DNA of 60,000 nt, from NCBI GenBank assembly GCA_030704615.1, contig CM060733.1:50346001-50406000 (forward strand), in the 5' to 3' direction. The position numbers were made by a program, and so were the translations under genes. Source of the DNA: Takakia lepidozioides (taxonomy: Eukaryota > Streptophyta > Takakiopsida > Takakiales > Takakiaceae). The notes below the pieces were generated by a model. The model saw only the letters and a list, made by a program, of their open reading frames with translations, was not told where the DNA came from and searched no databases. Positions 33,518 through 44,701 of this stretch are shown piece by piece. Each line of letters opens with the position of its first letter. Position 1 is the first letter of the stretch.

Positions 33518-34455
33518 ACATGACTCGGGCGACCACGGAGCTGTCGGAAGATACCATCAGTCGCTTGGTGGAAGCGGTGGTCGCCAGGACTTGCAAGGTA
33601 GGCAAATTTTCTTGTGAGTTGTATCAGGAAACTGGCGCCTTACGAAAAGGGAGTCAGTTATTGTTCGTGGATGGGATAATATCCGGAACTAATGTGTCGT
33701 TGTTGGTGGACACAGGAGCGTCGCACTCCTTCATGACACCGGCAACGGCACAAAAGCTGGGACTCCCGACAAGTGACGTGGGGGCCTCTATTGAGGTGCG
33801 TTCTGCCAAAGGAGAACCACAGTTGGTGACAAGGTTGGCGTTTGATGTTCCTCTTCAACTGGGGAGTTGGGAGGGACGTGAGAACTTCACCATCTGCGAG
33901 ATCGATGGAGTAGATCTCATTTTGGGGATGACCTTTTTGAGCAAATCCGGAGCGGTCATAGATGGCCGCAAGAGAGTAGTCACGCTGCCATGTGGGAATG
34001 GTGGTGAGGTCTTACGAGTGTCGGAAACGCCCAAATCCGTGGGAGGGCGAATAAACCTTCTGTCAGCAAGGGAGTGGGCCGTGGAGGAGGTACACGAACC
34101 CCAGTTTTTGCTTTACATTAGAGAAGTGAAGGGAGAAGGCGATGGGGAGCCGAGCCCAGATTGGATCAAGGGGATTTTGGAGAAATACCAGGATGTGATG
34201 CCGGAGGATTTACCAAGCGGCTTGCCACCGCGAAGAGGAGTTGACCACAAGATTGAGGTGATACCGGGAACGGAACCGCCTGCCAAGGCACCCTACCGGT
34301 TGAGCCACAGGGAGTTGGTCGAGCTGAAGACTCAGCTCAAGGATCTAATGTCAAAGGGGTACATCCGGCCGAGTAAGTCACCTTACGGAGCCCCGGTGCT
34401 ATTCGCAGACAAGAAGGATGGGACGCTGCGGATGTGTGTCGATTACGGGCTCTGA
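33454..34455 (+). CDS. Element C zinc knuckle, protease and start of RT
   Basis: The ORF begins in the knuckle [14 protein letters not shown]. The protease has an intact active site ([12 protein letters not shown]) and the DLILGMTFL signature. RT starts after the linker with [34 protein letters not shown] and RMCVDY, then hits a stop caused by a one-base change at about 34447 (CVDYGL instead of CVDYRAL). Protease residues look functional. Confidence 0.88.
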   Translation: MCFNCGEPGHMAKKCTKPRQLNMTRATTELSEDTISRLVEAVVARTCKVGKFSCELYQETGALRKGSQLLFVDGIISGTNVSLLVDTGASHSFMTPATAQKLGLPTSDVGASIEVRSAKGEPQLVTRLAFDVPLQLGSWEGRENFTICEIDGVDLILGMTFLSKSGAVIDGRKRVVTLPCGNGGEVLRVSETPKSVGGRINLLSAREWAVEEVHEPQFLLYIREVKGEGDGEPSPDWIKGILEKYQDVMPEDLPSGLPPRRGVDHKIEVIPGTEPPAKAPYRLSHRELVELKTQLKDLMSKGYIRPSKSPYGAPVLFADKKDGTLRMCVDYGL

Positions 34456-35634
34456 ATAAGGTGACTATAAAAAACCGGTACCCTTTGCCAAGGATCGACG
34501 ACCTCTTCGATCGGTTGGCAGGAGCGAAGTATTTCAGCCGGATCGACTTGCGCTCCGGCTATCATCAAATTCGGGTGGCGGAAGGAGATGAGGAGAAGAC
34601 CGCGTGCAGGACAAGGTATGGTTCATATGAGTTCTTGGTGATGCCTTTTGGGCTCACCAATGCACCAGCGACATTTAGCACGCTGATGAACAGCTTTTTC
34701 AGGAGTGGTTGGATGACTTTGTGATCGTGTACATCGACGACATCTTGGTGTACTCGAAAACAAAGGAGGAGCACTGGAGCACCTCAAAAGGGTGTTCCAA
34801 AATTGCGAGAAGGGAAGCTGTATGCCAAAGCTTCAAAGTGCGAATTCAAGGTCACGAAAGTGGAGTTCTTGGGGCATGTGATTACACAGGATGGGATCAA
34901 AATGGATGACAGAAAGGTGAGGGCAATCTTGGACTGGGAGCCTCCGACTTCGGTCCCGGGAGTGCGATCCTTCCTAGGACTCGCCTCCTATTACCGGAAG
35001 TATGTGAGAAATTTCGCCAAGATCGCGGGGCCGCTGTCGGACCTTCTGTGTAAATTCAAAGTCTGGGTATGGAATACATTTTGTGGCCAAGCTTTTGCTG
35101 AATTGAAGCAGCGGATGGCGGAAGCTCCAGTCTTGAAAATCCCGGAGTTCAATCGTCCATTTGAGATTCATACAGATGCGTCGGACTTCGCGATTGGGGG
35201 TGTACTTATGCAAGATGGACGTCCAGTGGCTTACGAAAGTAAGAAACTGAATGAAGTGGAGCGACGGTGGCCGACGCACGAAAAAGAGATGAAGGCGGTG
35301 GTGCATTGCTCGAGCTTTGGCGCCACTATGTTGGTTCCAACCCAGTGAAGGTGTTCACGGAAAATGTCACAGTGAAGTATTTTGCCACGCAGCCCAAGTT
35401 GTCCCCAAAACAACTTAGGTGGCAAGATATTTTGGCGGTGTTCGACGTGGATATCCAGTACAAAGCGGGACGGGACAATGTGGTGGCCGATGCTTTAAGT
35501 AGAAAGCAGCAGCTCCTGTTGGTGTACAGGGGCGAGACGACACTCCAAAGGAAGATCCGGAAGGCTTGCCGGAAGGATGAGCTGGCGAAGTCCGTGATGC
35601 AGGACTTGAGGATGGGGTTAAATCGCAGTTCCAC
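34434..35634 (+). pseudogene. Element C reverse transcriptase and RNase H (frameshifted)
   Basis: The RT continues in a second frame ([46 protein letters not shown]), shifts near 34690 to YIDDILVYSKTKEEH, and again near 34780 to the thumb (VEFLGHVITQDGIK, FLGLASYYRKYVRN). RNase H has IHTDASDFAIGGVL and RRWPTHEKEMKAVVH, shifts near 35310, and ends with RDNVVADALSRKQ. All active-site blocks are present but the frame is broken at least four times. Confidence 0.88.
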
Positions 35635-36993
35635 TTGCAAAATGGACTGCTCCAGTATAAGCAAAAGCGTCTCTACGTGCCGAAGGGAGGGATCAGAGAT
35701 AGCCTCTTGAGAGAATGCCATGATAGCCCGCTTGCGGGCCACGGCAGAGCCAAGCGCACTGCGACACTCTTGAAGAAAGAGTATTTCTGGCCCAAACTGA
35801 GGGAGGAGGCAGAGGAGTATGTCAAGACATGCACCACATGCCAACAAAACCGGAGTGAGTACAAAAAGCAAGCGGGGCTGTTACAACCTTTGCCGATTCT
35901 AGAGGGGACTTGGGAAAGCGTCTCGATGGATTTCATGACTGCTATGCCGCTGTCAAAAGGATTCGATGCAATCGTGGTGGTGGTGGATAGGTTCAGTAAA
36001 ATGGGCCATTTCATCCCCACCAAGGAGACGGCAATGGCGCAGGAGACAGGGCGACTTTACTTCGCCCACGTCTTAAAGCATCATGGAGTCCCGAAGGATA
36101 TTGTCTCGGATCGCAATCCAAAGTTTACGAGTAAATTTTGGAGGACACTTTGGAAGAAGATGGGGACGAGGCTGAAGATGAGCACCGCCTTCCGACCTAC
36201 GATGGACGGCCAAACGGAAAGAGTGAATTCCGTAGTGAAGCAATTCTTGCGGAATTACGTGTCGGCAAACCAATTAGACTGGATGGAACACTTAGACGCG
36301 GCAGAGTTCTGTTATAATAACACAGAACACTCCGCAACGGGAGTTTCCCCTTTCGTATTGGTCTATGGAAAAGCACCTCTGGTGCCGACAAGTTGGGCCG
36401 CCCAGGACGTTGAGGAACCGACAGTAGCGGCGGTACTGGAAGAACGCGAGCGTTTGTTGAAGCTCGTAAAGTACAATATTGCCAAAGCTAGGAAACGGTA
36501 TGAAAGGCAGGCGAATCGGAAGCGGAGGGAAGTGAAGTTTGAGGCAGGCACAGAGGTCTGGTTGAACATCAAGAATTTCCGACTACCTCCGGAAGTGAGT
36601 CCGAAGTTCGTACCTCCGTATGCGGGACCCTTTCGCATTCGGAAGGTTATGAATGAGGATGTGTATGAATTGGAGCTGCCGGCAAACAGCAAGGTGCACC
36701 CAGTATTCCATGTCTCCATTTTGAAGCCTTACTTCAAAGATGAAGCACGTCTGAATCGGCATCAAGTGTTGCGTCCGCCACCTATGTTGTTGGATCATGA
36801 AAATGAACCTGAGTACGAGGTGGAGGCAATACTTAAATCGAGGAGGTTCAGGAACCAAGAAACGGAGTATCTCGTCAAATGGAAGGGCTATCATCATGTG
36901 GAGGCATCTTGGGTGCGTGCCTCAGAAATGGGAAACGCATCCGAGGCGGTTGCAGCTTTCGAAGGGCGACCTCAAAAGCGGAGGAAGCGTTGA
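35635..36993 (+). CDS. Element C integrase with C-terminal chromodomain
   Basis: An open 452-residue stretch. The HHCC domain (CHDSPLAGHGRAKRT, then CTTCQQNRS) is followed by the DDE core (SMDFMTAMP, VSDRNPKFTSKFW, Glu in GQTERVNSVVKQ) and the GPFRI and HPVFHVSILKPY blocks of the GPY/F module. A chromodomain closes the protein (YEVEAILKSRRFR, YLVKWKGYHHVEASWV), which in chromoviruses steers integration to chromatin. This is the only long intact ORF of the element. Confidence 0.93.
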   Translation: MQNGLLQYKQKRLYVPKGGIRDSLLRECHDSPLAGHGRAKRTATLLKKEYFWPKLREEAEEYVKTCTTCQQNRSEYKKQAGLLQPLPILEGTWESVSMDFMTAMPLSKGFDAIVVVVDRFSKMGHFIPTKETAMAQETGRLYFAHVLKHHGVPKDIVSDRNPKFTSKFWRTLWKKMGTRLKMSTAFRPTMDGQTERVNSVVKQFLRNYVSANQLDWMEHLDAAEFCYNNTEHSATGVSPFVLVYGKAPLVPTSWAAQDVEEPTVAAVLEERERLLKLVKYNIAKARKRYERQANRKRREVKFEAGTEVWLNIKNFRLPPEVSPKFVPPYAGPFRIRKVMNEDVYELELPANSKVHPVFHVSILKPYFKDEARLNRHQVLRPPPMLLDHENEPEYEVEAILKSRRFRNQETEYLVKWKGYHHVEASWVRASEMGNASEAVAAFEGRPQKRRKR

Positions 36994-37281
36994 TGGGGAC
37001 ATCAACCTTGGAGCGTGGGGGAGGAAATGCATGCTTAGCCCGGCTTAGCTAGTTTAGGAATCCGATTACAAAAAACTTGTATTGTACAAAAATTTGTTAT
37101 AAAGGAAATGGGTTCCAAATGTTGTGCGTCCTATTTTGTTTGGAATGGTGATGCATGGTATGGTTGGCTAGTGTGTAGAATGCATGCTAGCTTATAAAAG
37201 TGGGAGAGGTAAATTGGGTTAATCGTGTGTTGCGTAGTGCCGAAATCGGGTGACCCCCATCCAAGGGGCAAGGAAACTTGC
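36994..37281 (+). other. 3' end of element C pol region, no gene
   Basis: The purine-rich GTGGGGGAGGAAA at about 37016 resembles a polypurine tract, but the following bases do not match the 724-bp LTR. A TATAAAA box lies at about 37194. The segment may be a different, partial LTR. Confidence 0.4.
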
Positions 37282-38360
37282 GAACTTGGAGGATAAAAAC
37301 AGAGAGAAGAAATTGGAAGAGGAAGAGTATGAAGAAGTAGACCCAACAGCTGAGGTTGAGACTACAACCAGGACATCCCAACCCGTTGGACCTGGATCAA
37401 GTGGAGCACTTGGATCACAGGCCAACGAAGGTGTCGGCTCAGGGGGATCAGGCGGGCTGCCTGGATCTGGCTCTGGGGGGACATGGAGTGTGGGAAGTAG
37501 TGCAACTGAAGCTGGGAATACTGTGAATATCGTGGGGCCAGAAGCAGGGAGTGCTCAAGGGCCACCACTTGGTGAAAGATCCACCACAACAACAAAAGGT
37601 CCTGAAGGACCAGCACCAGCAAGGGTGCCAGCACCTGTCAGTGGGCAGAAAGTAGGGCCACAGATGGCGTTACAACCAACACGGGCAAAACCACCTTTTC
37701 CAATATATTCAGGAAAAGGGATCCCGATGTACACATTAGCCAATTTGAGCACATGTGTATAGTGAACAATGAGAATGACGATGATGCCAAGATGAGATTG
37801 TTTCCTTGTTCACTTATAAAGAAAGCAAGTGAATGGTATGCAAGATTCCCTGATAATCATTTCCTAACCTGGAATGGCTTGAATACAGCATTCCGAAATA
37901 GGTTCAGGACAAGTAAAATTGAGGATGAAGTGTATGGAAGTTTACAACAGTTAAAGCAAAAGAAGCATGAAACTGTTGAGGAGTATATGGAAAAGATGGA
38001 ATTGATGATGAAAAAGCTGGCTGCAGTACCAGCACCAGGTTTACAGAAGACTTGGTTTGTGAGTGGACTAAGACCAGAGTTGCAAAAGAAAGTGGATATG
38101 TTACCCCATAATACAGTGGAGGAGGCATTTGAAACTGCAAACAGAATTGAGCAATTGGGAATGCTCAGGAGAGAGAAAAGGGATGATGAGGACTCTGAGG
38201 ATGAGTCAGATGAAGAAGAAGAGCAAGAACTAAAAAGGAAGAGTAAGAGAAAGGAGAAGTTGAAGAGGAATAACTATGAGAAAAGATTGGAAGAAATCTT
38301 GAAGAAGTATGCCACAGAGGCTGCAACACATTGGAGGAAGGGTGTATGGTGTGCAAAGTG
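37282..38360 (+). pseudogene. Transplanted gag fragment closely matching element D
   Basis: From GAACTTGGAGGAT at 37282 to the first half of the zinc knuckle (WCAKC) near 38360, the sequence matches 16140-17218 of element D with only scattered differences. The frame is continuous where D is shifted (about 37590), but it loses one G at about 37718 and so breaks there; coding resumes from 37753 with the gag core. Neither the start nor the end coincides with a natural gag boundary. Confidence 0.9.
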
Positions 38361-38950
38361 CGCACCTGGCGCGTGCGCGTACTATAACCGCGCTACCGAG
38401 GGGGTTGCCTTGTAGTGCGGGCTAACGCGGAAGCTACGTGCTTCCGTTCACGTACTATAATCGTGTAGCCTCGAGACGAAGTCGTAGTGCGGCTTCGGCG
38501 TGTTCCCGTACCTCAGGCCAGCATTCCAAGGCGGACCCAATTGTAGTGATTGGGGCGCACGGTTGGTTCAAGGTTATCTTCCTAGTCAAAGAGGGTTCCA
38601 GGTGAACCCTTGCTCAAGGTGATGCCAAAAGCAACATCATGAGCGATCGCAAGCAATGTTGTTGCAGTAAGGCAATTCGATCCTCGGGGAGGATCGTTCC
38701 TTGGCCTTGAAGTAGGCCAAGAAGAGTGCACTGGGAGGAGCTGGAGAGGCTCCACCCTTGGCCGGGACTTGGAGGAAGTCGGCCGAACTAGCTAGTGGAG
38801 AGTAGAGTCAAGTGTGGGGTTTGGTTCTTTGCCATGGGACGCCATGGTACAGAAACAAACTCCTTGATGTGGGACGCCACAACTTGGATGTTCGTTTCTA
38901 CAAAATGGACAAGTCGATGAGGACATCGACTCCCTGTTGGTAGGGGTGTG
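38361..38950 (+). other. Unassigned interval before the second LTR
   Basis: No gene is seen. GATGAGGACATCGACTCC at about 38917 resembles the sequence just after the pol stop at 37010, so this may be the 3' end of a second, related element. A repeated CGTACTATAA word occurs at 38378 and 38452. Confidence 0.35.
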
Positions 38951-39674
38951 TGTCGCGGCCCTTTGCCTTGAGGGCAGGGGGTCGGGACACATGAGGGGCT
39001 GCCCCTGTGGTGGGGGCAGCGGCAGCGATAGGTATGGGGGCTGAAGCACCCTTGAGTGCCCAAGGCACTCAAGGAGGCGGAGGCGCTCACTAGGTGGAGC
39101 CCCGCACACCGGGTTGCGGTGGGGGTGGCTCCACAAGGGGTGGTGGTAGCTTAGCGGGACTTAGTGGGGGTGACATAGGACTCACCATGGGGGCGGAGAC
39201 CTCGTGGTGGGAGTCGTGGGGAGTCTTGGGACTCATCACGGTCCATAGGGGCCGTGGTGAGCGGGCCAAGACTCACCGCGACTCATCACCGGGAGTCGAG
39301 GGTTTTCGTGGTGGTTCCCCATAAAATGGCATGGCTGGTTGTGAAACCCCCGCGGACAGCTACAGAAGTATATATAGGAAGTAGTAACCCCGAGAACGGT
39401 GCAAGCCCGTTGGTGACCAAAAACTAGTGAGTAAGCGAGCGAGCCGGAAAGCGACCAAAGAGTGGGGAGCTGTTCCGGACTGCCATCTACCAAAGCGAAT
39501 TCCACTAGTCCCAAATAGGTGGAGGGTTTAGTGGGGAGCGAAGGGGGACCGTTATGTCCCGGTGAGCAGCCGAAGCTCCAAGTTGGCCCGGCGGCCAGGT
39601 TGGGAGTCAGGCGCGCGTATCAAAGCGAGTAACTATGACGTGAAGGGGAGCTTACCGAAGGGAGGTGTGCGACA
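38951..39674 (+). repeat. Second LTR of the element C family (724 bp)
   Basis: It has the same ends (TGTCGCG, then GCGACA) and almost the same sequence and length as 31663-32386, with scattered differences and small indels. No primer-binding site follows; the next bases belong to a PPR coding region on the minus strand. Confidence 0.92.
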
Positions 39675-41260
39675 CTGCCTTTGCATCCTCGATGGACCCA
39701 CATTTGGCATAAAAGTCCACAGAATCACATTTGGTACAATTCCAGCTATGGTGATGTCACCATGCACCTCTTTGCCCTTTTCTAGGGCTGCTAGGCTTGC
39801 ACAAGCATTGCGAACGCATACAAACGTGATGTGGTTGCACTTCACCCCTTCCCCCATCAATTGCTCATACGTCTCCAAGGCCTCCATCTCGCGCCCCTGC
39901 TGTGCATACCCTGCAAGCAATATCGTGTTCCACGACACCAAATCTCGTTCAGCCATAGTGTTGAACAATCCATTTGCATCCTCAATGCTCCCACATTTGG
40001 CATACATGTCCACCAGGGCAGAGTTCTGAATGACATTAGGTACAATTCCAGCTTTGACAATGTCACCATGGACCTCTTTGCCCTTTTCCAGGGCTGCCGC
40101 AAACGCACACAAATGTGACATGGTTGGGCTTCACCCCTTCGCAGATCATTTGCTCATAGGTCTCCAAAGCCTCCATCCCGTGCCCTTGCTGTGCATATCC
40201 TGCAATCATCGCACTGGACACAACACCACATCTCGTTCAGCCATATTGTCGAACACTCCCTTTGCATGCTCGATGCTCCCACATTTGGCATACATGGCCA
40301 CCAGGGTATTGTTCAGGATCACATCTGGTACGATTCTAGCTCTGACGATGTCGCCATGCACCTCTTTGCCCTTTTGCAGGGCTGTCAGGCTTTCACACAC
40401 ACTGCAAACGCACACAAACGTGATGTGGTTGGGCTTCACCCCTTCCCCCATCATTTGCTCATAGGTCTCCAAAGCCTCCATCCCGCGCCGCTGCTGTGCA
40501 TATCCTGCGAGCATCGCACTCCATGACACCACATTTCGTTCAGCCATATTGTCGAACACTCCCTTTGCATCCTCAATGCACCCACATTTGGCATACATGT
40601 CCACCAGGGCAGTATTCAGGATGACATCTGGTAGGATTCCAGCTCTCACGATGTCGCCATGCACCTCTTTGCCCTTTTCCAGGGCTGCCAGGCTTGCACA
40701 CGCACTGCAAACGCTCACAAACGTGATGTGGTTGGGCTTCACCACTTCCCCCATCATTTGCTCATAGGTCTCCAAAGCATTCCTACTACACCCATGTTTG
40801 GTAAATCCTGCCAACATTATAGTCCACGTGATCAAAGATCGTTGAGGCATTCTGTTAAACACTTGGTGAGCATCCATGATGCTCCCGCACTTAACATACA
40901 TGTTGACAAGGGTGTTGAGGAGAAAAACATTTGGCGTGAATCCACTTTGGATAATGTGAGTGTGCACCTGCTTTCCAACTTCCAGGCCTTTCACCTTGAT
41001 GCACTTATGCAAGAGACAGACATGTGTTTCTAAATCTGCTGAAATGCCTCCTTGGTTTAAAGTTTGTAGAGCCTCTTTCAATCTAGAAATGCCAGAAGAG
41101 GCATTGTGGATTCCCTCTCTTGATCCTCTTCCAGAAGCTGTGGTCATGGTTGAGGTGCCTGATTTTATCAACTGTGATGTTGCAGCTGCTGCCTTTAGTT
41201 GACCATCTACCCATGCAGGTTTCTTGTAGCTATTGATCCTAGCTAGTGCCTTGTTCTATC
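39675..41260 (-). pseudogene. PDF-PPR gene copy 1, cut by an LTR
   Basis: On the minus strand the frame enters through SYKKPAWVDGQLKAAAATSQ, the end of an OSB-type PDF motif, and without a stop continues into a linker (TTASGRGSREGIHN) and PPR repeats of PLS type (LLNTLVNMYVKCGSIMDAHQ, LVDMYAKCGCIEDAKGVFDN, VVSWSAMLAGYAQQ). The ORF 40206-41171 ends by frameshift near 40206; another frame carries three more repeats (39675-40121). The C-terminal part is lost at the LTR end at 39674. PPR proteins of this kind bind organelle RNA. Confidence 0.85.
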
Positions 41261-41296
41261 AATGTGCTGTTGCCGCTGTTGTTTCCAGTTGACCAT

Positions 41297-42552
41297 CTAC
41301 CCTCTTGTAGCTGCTGTGCTATTGAAGAAGGTGCCCCCTTTCCCCATCATTTGATCATAGGTCTCCAAAGCCTCCATACCATGTCCCTGCTGTGCATACC
41401 CTACAAGCATCACGTCCCATGACACCACATCTCGTTCAGCCATAGTGTTGACAACTCCCTTTGCATCCTTAATGCACCACATTTGGCATACATGTCCACC
41501 AGGGCAGTGTTCAGAATGACATCTGGTACAATTCCAGCTTTGATGATGTCACCATGGACCTCATTCCCATTTTCCAAAGGTCTCAAGCTTGCACACGCTT
41601 TTGCAAACACAAGCACCCACGCGTGGTAAATCCTTCCAGCATTATATTCCATGAGATCAAAGATCGTTGAGGCATTCTGTTGAAAACTTGGTGAGCATTC
41701 ATGATGCTCCTGCACTTGACATACAGGTTGACAAGGGTGTTGAGGAGAAAAATAGTTGGCGTGAGTCCACTTTGGATCATAATGTGAGTGTGCACCTGCT
41801 TTCCAGCTTCCAGACCTTTCCTCTTGATGCACTTAAGCAAGAGACAGACATACTTATCTAAATATGCTGAAATTCCTCATTGGTTTAAAGTCTGTAGAGC
41901 CTCATTTAGTCTGCCTGCCTCACAAAGCATCTTGACAGGCCTAGAAGTGCCAGAACAGGCATTATGGACTCCCTCTCTTGATCCTCTTCCAGAAGCTGTG
42001 GTCATGGTTGAGGTGCCTGATTTGATCAGCTTTGGTATAATACTGCCAAAGTGACAACACAGAAGTATCCAGAAACAGGTTCCAAGCTTGGTTATTTGTG
42101 CCGCTGCTACCGCGGCTTCCAATTGACCATCTACCCATGCAGGTTTCTTGTAGCTATCCCTCCACAAGGAATCATGTGTGATCTGGAGCTTGAAATCCGG
42201 CCTGCTTCGATGAATTTCAACCCACACTCTATCCCTGCTCCTTCATTCCAGAGCTTCTCCTAGTTTCTGTTATCTGTTTTCAATACTTTCCTATTGCCAC
42301 ATAGGCAGTAACATGTCAAAATCACTTCAAAACCCCCGGTACCATAGATCCACCAAGAGCTAACTTGCAGAATTCAACATGAAAATTAGGGACAACTCTG
42401 ATAACAGGGAAAACAGGCTGAAATGCATTGAAGAAGGTGCCTCCGTTACCGCTGCCTGGTTCTATCAATCGAGTCTGATGGGAGGGGAAAACAGGCTGAA
42501 ATAGGTCAAAGAAGAAGGTGCTCTCACCACAGTGTCCTCGACCTTGTGTCAT
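41297..42552 (-). pseudogene. PDF-PPR gene copy 2 (broken)
   Basis: A degenerate PDF first half lies near 42300-42330. The second half follows in an ORF (41877-42227): SRPDFKLQITHDSLWRDSYK, PAWVDGQLEAA, then the linker TMTTASGRGSREGVHNACSG, up to a stop after ALQTLNQ. PPR repeats follow in other frames (KQVHTHIMIQSGLTP, LVNLYVKCRSIMNAHQ, LVDMYAKCGA). Copies 1 and 2 agree in order and linker. Indels and stops make this a pseudogene. Confidence 0.82.
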
Positions 42553-42559
42553 GACCCAT

Positions 42560-43800
42560 GGAGGATTTGACTGACCATGAACCTAAGAGAACCTCTTGTG
42601 TGTGCTGCTTGTGTCTGTAGTCAGGTAATGTCTGATTGGTCTGTGAGAACCACCACGGTGCAACTGAGCAGGCATAAATTAAAGCACAGCCTACTAAGAC
42701 CAAGCTGACTCTTCCAAGAACCTTGTAAACATCAGGAAGGCTTTGGTACTAACAGAATCCAAGAGCCCACATTTGCAGGATGGACAAACTTCTTCACATC
42801 GTACATTAAGAAAAACCCACACCTTGAGATTGTGGTTGTCCCACCATCGTGAAGGATCTTTAAAACTCAAGCCAGCTTTGCTCCGTGCTGCAAATTCAGG
42901 GATGAGTCTGATGAGAGCGCAAAACAGGCTGAAATAGGTCGAAGAAGAAAGCCCTCACCACATTGTCCTCGACGTAAGACCAAGCTGACTCTCCCCAGAA
43001 CGGCGAGCTCTCAGCCGACACCTAGTCTTCGCATACATAGTACCCTAGCGTTTGTTGGGTTGCTTGCTTTTTCAGATGCGAAGGTTGCTCCAACTGCGGG
43101 CCTCCCATGTTTGCCCTCCCTCCCGCTTGCGGCTCTAAGTCCCAACCCTCTGTTCACAGCTACCGGGATGGGCAACTATTTAAAAAAATTAACCTTTTGC
43201 AAACCCTATAAGCAATTTTTGCAAAAAAAAATTAAACCTTTTGCACTTTGATCTTTAAACCTTTTGCACTCTGCAACAAGTTTTAAAGGTACCATTTACT
43301 AGCTCTACCCTGTTTTCATTTTACAATGTTGAATGATTCATATTTATGTCCCTGCACTGATATAGTCACACTTAATTTGACTCCCTTCAATCATAATATG
43401 AGGACTGTTAAGCTTGCATTGCATTCAGTTTACATTGCAAAGTGCGACGACCACCTCTTCGTCTTTCCGAGGGCAGATTTCTGAAGTTCATGATTTATTC
43501 CATTTGCAGCGGAGTACTAACTAAACCCATACACCACAATCAGTGGAAATAATTGTATGGTCCCATTTCACACAGGTGTGTAAACATGCCAATGTAAACT
43601 AAGCCAACCCCTGCCACGCTCATGGCTGTTTTCACACTGTTCTTGTCTGGGGTGTGGACCACTTGCGTGACACCCCACAGTTAGGGCATATTCAGACCCA
43701 CACCTTGGCTCAGTCTACAGACCCGTGATAAAAGCCGTAGCATGTGCCAGATGTGAGATGACATACCCGTGGAAAAAGCCGGTTTTTCTTCTAGTGACAT
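42560..43800. other. Intergenic stretch, no gene recognised
   Basis: It contains another degenerate copy of the AACAGGCTGAAAT segment (about 42920) that recurs beside each PDF-PPR copy. The rest is A/T-rich and without coding signals. Confidence 0.5.
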
Positions 43801-43809
43801 GTCCTTCCC

Positions 43810-44500
43810 ATGGGCATGCGGGCACCACATGCAAGTCTTCCATCCTCTAGTATAGGACCAGCCATTGGTGGGGTTAATCAAAGTACTGCATCTGCTGTCA
43901 ATCCTATACATGCTGCCAGTACCTCTTCTGTTCCTACTCAGGCCACTGTTCCCTGCTGCGTTGCTCATGCATCTGTTCTTCCTGGGCACATAAATCACAG
44001 TCTGCCTTGTCATCTGATCCCTCAGCTCACCACTCAACCCTATCCAGAGTATACTATGGGGGAAGACTTTGATACGTACCTTCAAATGTTTGAAGTCATT
44101 GCTAGTGTAAATGGAGTGCCTGAGAACTTAAAGATGGCCATCTTTAGGATGAGCATGAAGGGGTCAGCTCGGGACTTGCTGCATGCAGCAGTCATGGATG
44201 ATCCCAGCCTCAATTGGGCGACCCTTATAGAATGGGCTGAGACCTTGTTCAAGCCTCCTGAAAGACCTCTAGACTGCTTTGCTAAGCGCTCTTCCAGGAC
44301 TTACCAGCCTGGAGAATCCCTGTGGCAATTTTACATGGACATCAAGTTTGCTCCTGTTGAGAAAATCATTGACCCAGCAGAGAGAGATCGCATGGTCAAA
44401 AGGTATTTTCTCCTTGGGTTGCCCCCTGCTATTCAAAATTGGGCTCAGCTCGTCATTTTATCAATGACAAAAAAGATCACCTTATTATCCATACCGTCCA
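43810..44500 (+). pseudogene. Retrotransposon gag remnant
   Basis: After a Ser/Ala/Thr-rich N-terminal part the ORF has a gag core: MGEDFDTYLQMFEVIASVNG, MSMKGSARDLLHAAVMDDPS, LNWATLIEWAETLF, PGESLWQFYMDIKF, MVKRYFLLGLPPAIQNW. Homology stops near 44460; no zinc knuckle, protease or RT follows. It differs from gags B, C and D. Confidence 0.7.
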
Positions 44501-44701
44501 ATTCTTACGACAAATCTTGGAATTCTAGAAATCTACTCCAGAATTCTGTCCAAGAATCCCCCACTAGAATACAAAGGAAATCACACCAGAAATTGATTAT
44601 CTCTGTTCGTTTCGTTATGCACTAATTAACTCCATCTTTTCTCAACAGGCGGGGATGCAGCACGATACCTTCATCAATTTTCCTCCGTACAAGGTACTTT
44701 C

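Larger units (their letters stand above)
31663..39674 (+). mobile_element. Ty3/gypsy chromovirus C with two LTRs and foreign insert
   Basis: LTR, primer-binding site, gag with knuckle, protease, RT, RNase H, integrase and chromodomain follow in chromovirus order. The second LTR lies almost 2 kb after the pol stop, and the interval contains a gag piece related to element D. Flanks of the two LTRs (CATCG before, CTGCC after) do not form a target-site duplication, and different sequences lie on each side (element B left, PPR right). The unit is probably a recombination product. Confidence 0.85.

Noticed and set aside
40206-41171. Functional PPR gene
   Set aside because: The frame breaks near 40206 and the 3' part is cut by an LTR, so it is listed as a pseudogene.
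39562-41202. Plus-strand ORFs opposite the PPR copies
   Set aside because: They are shadows; the PPR signatures are on the minus strand.
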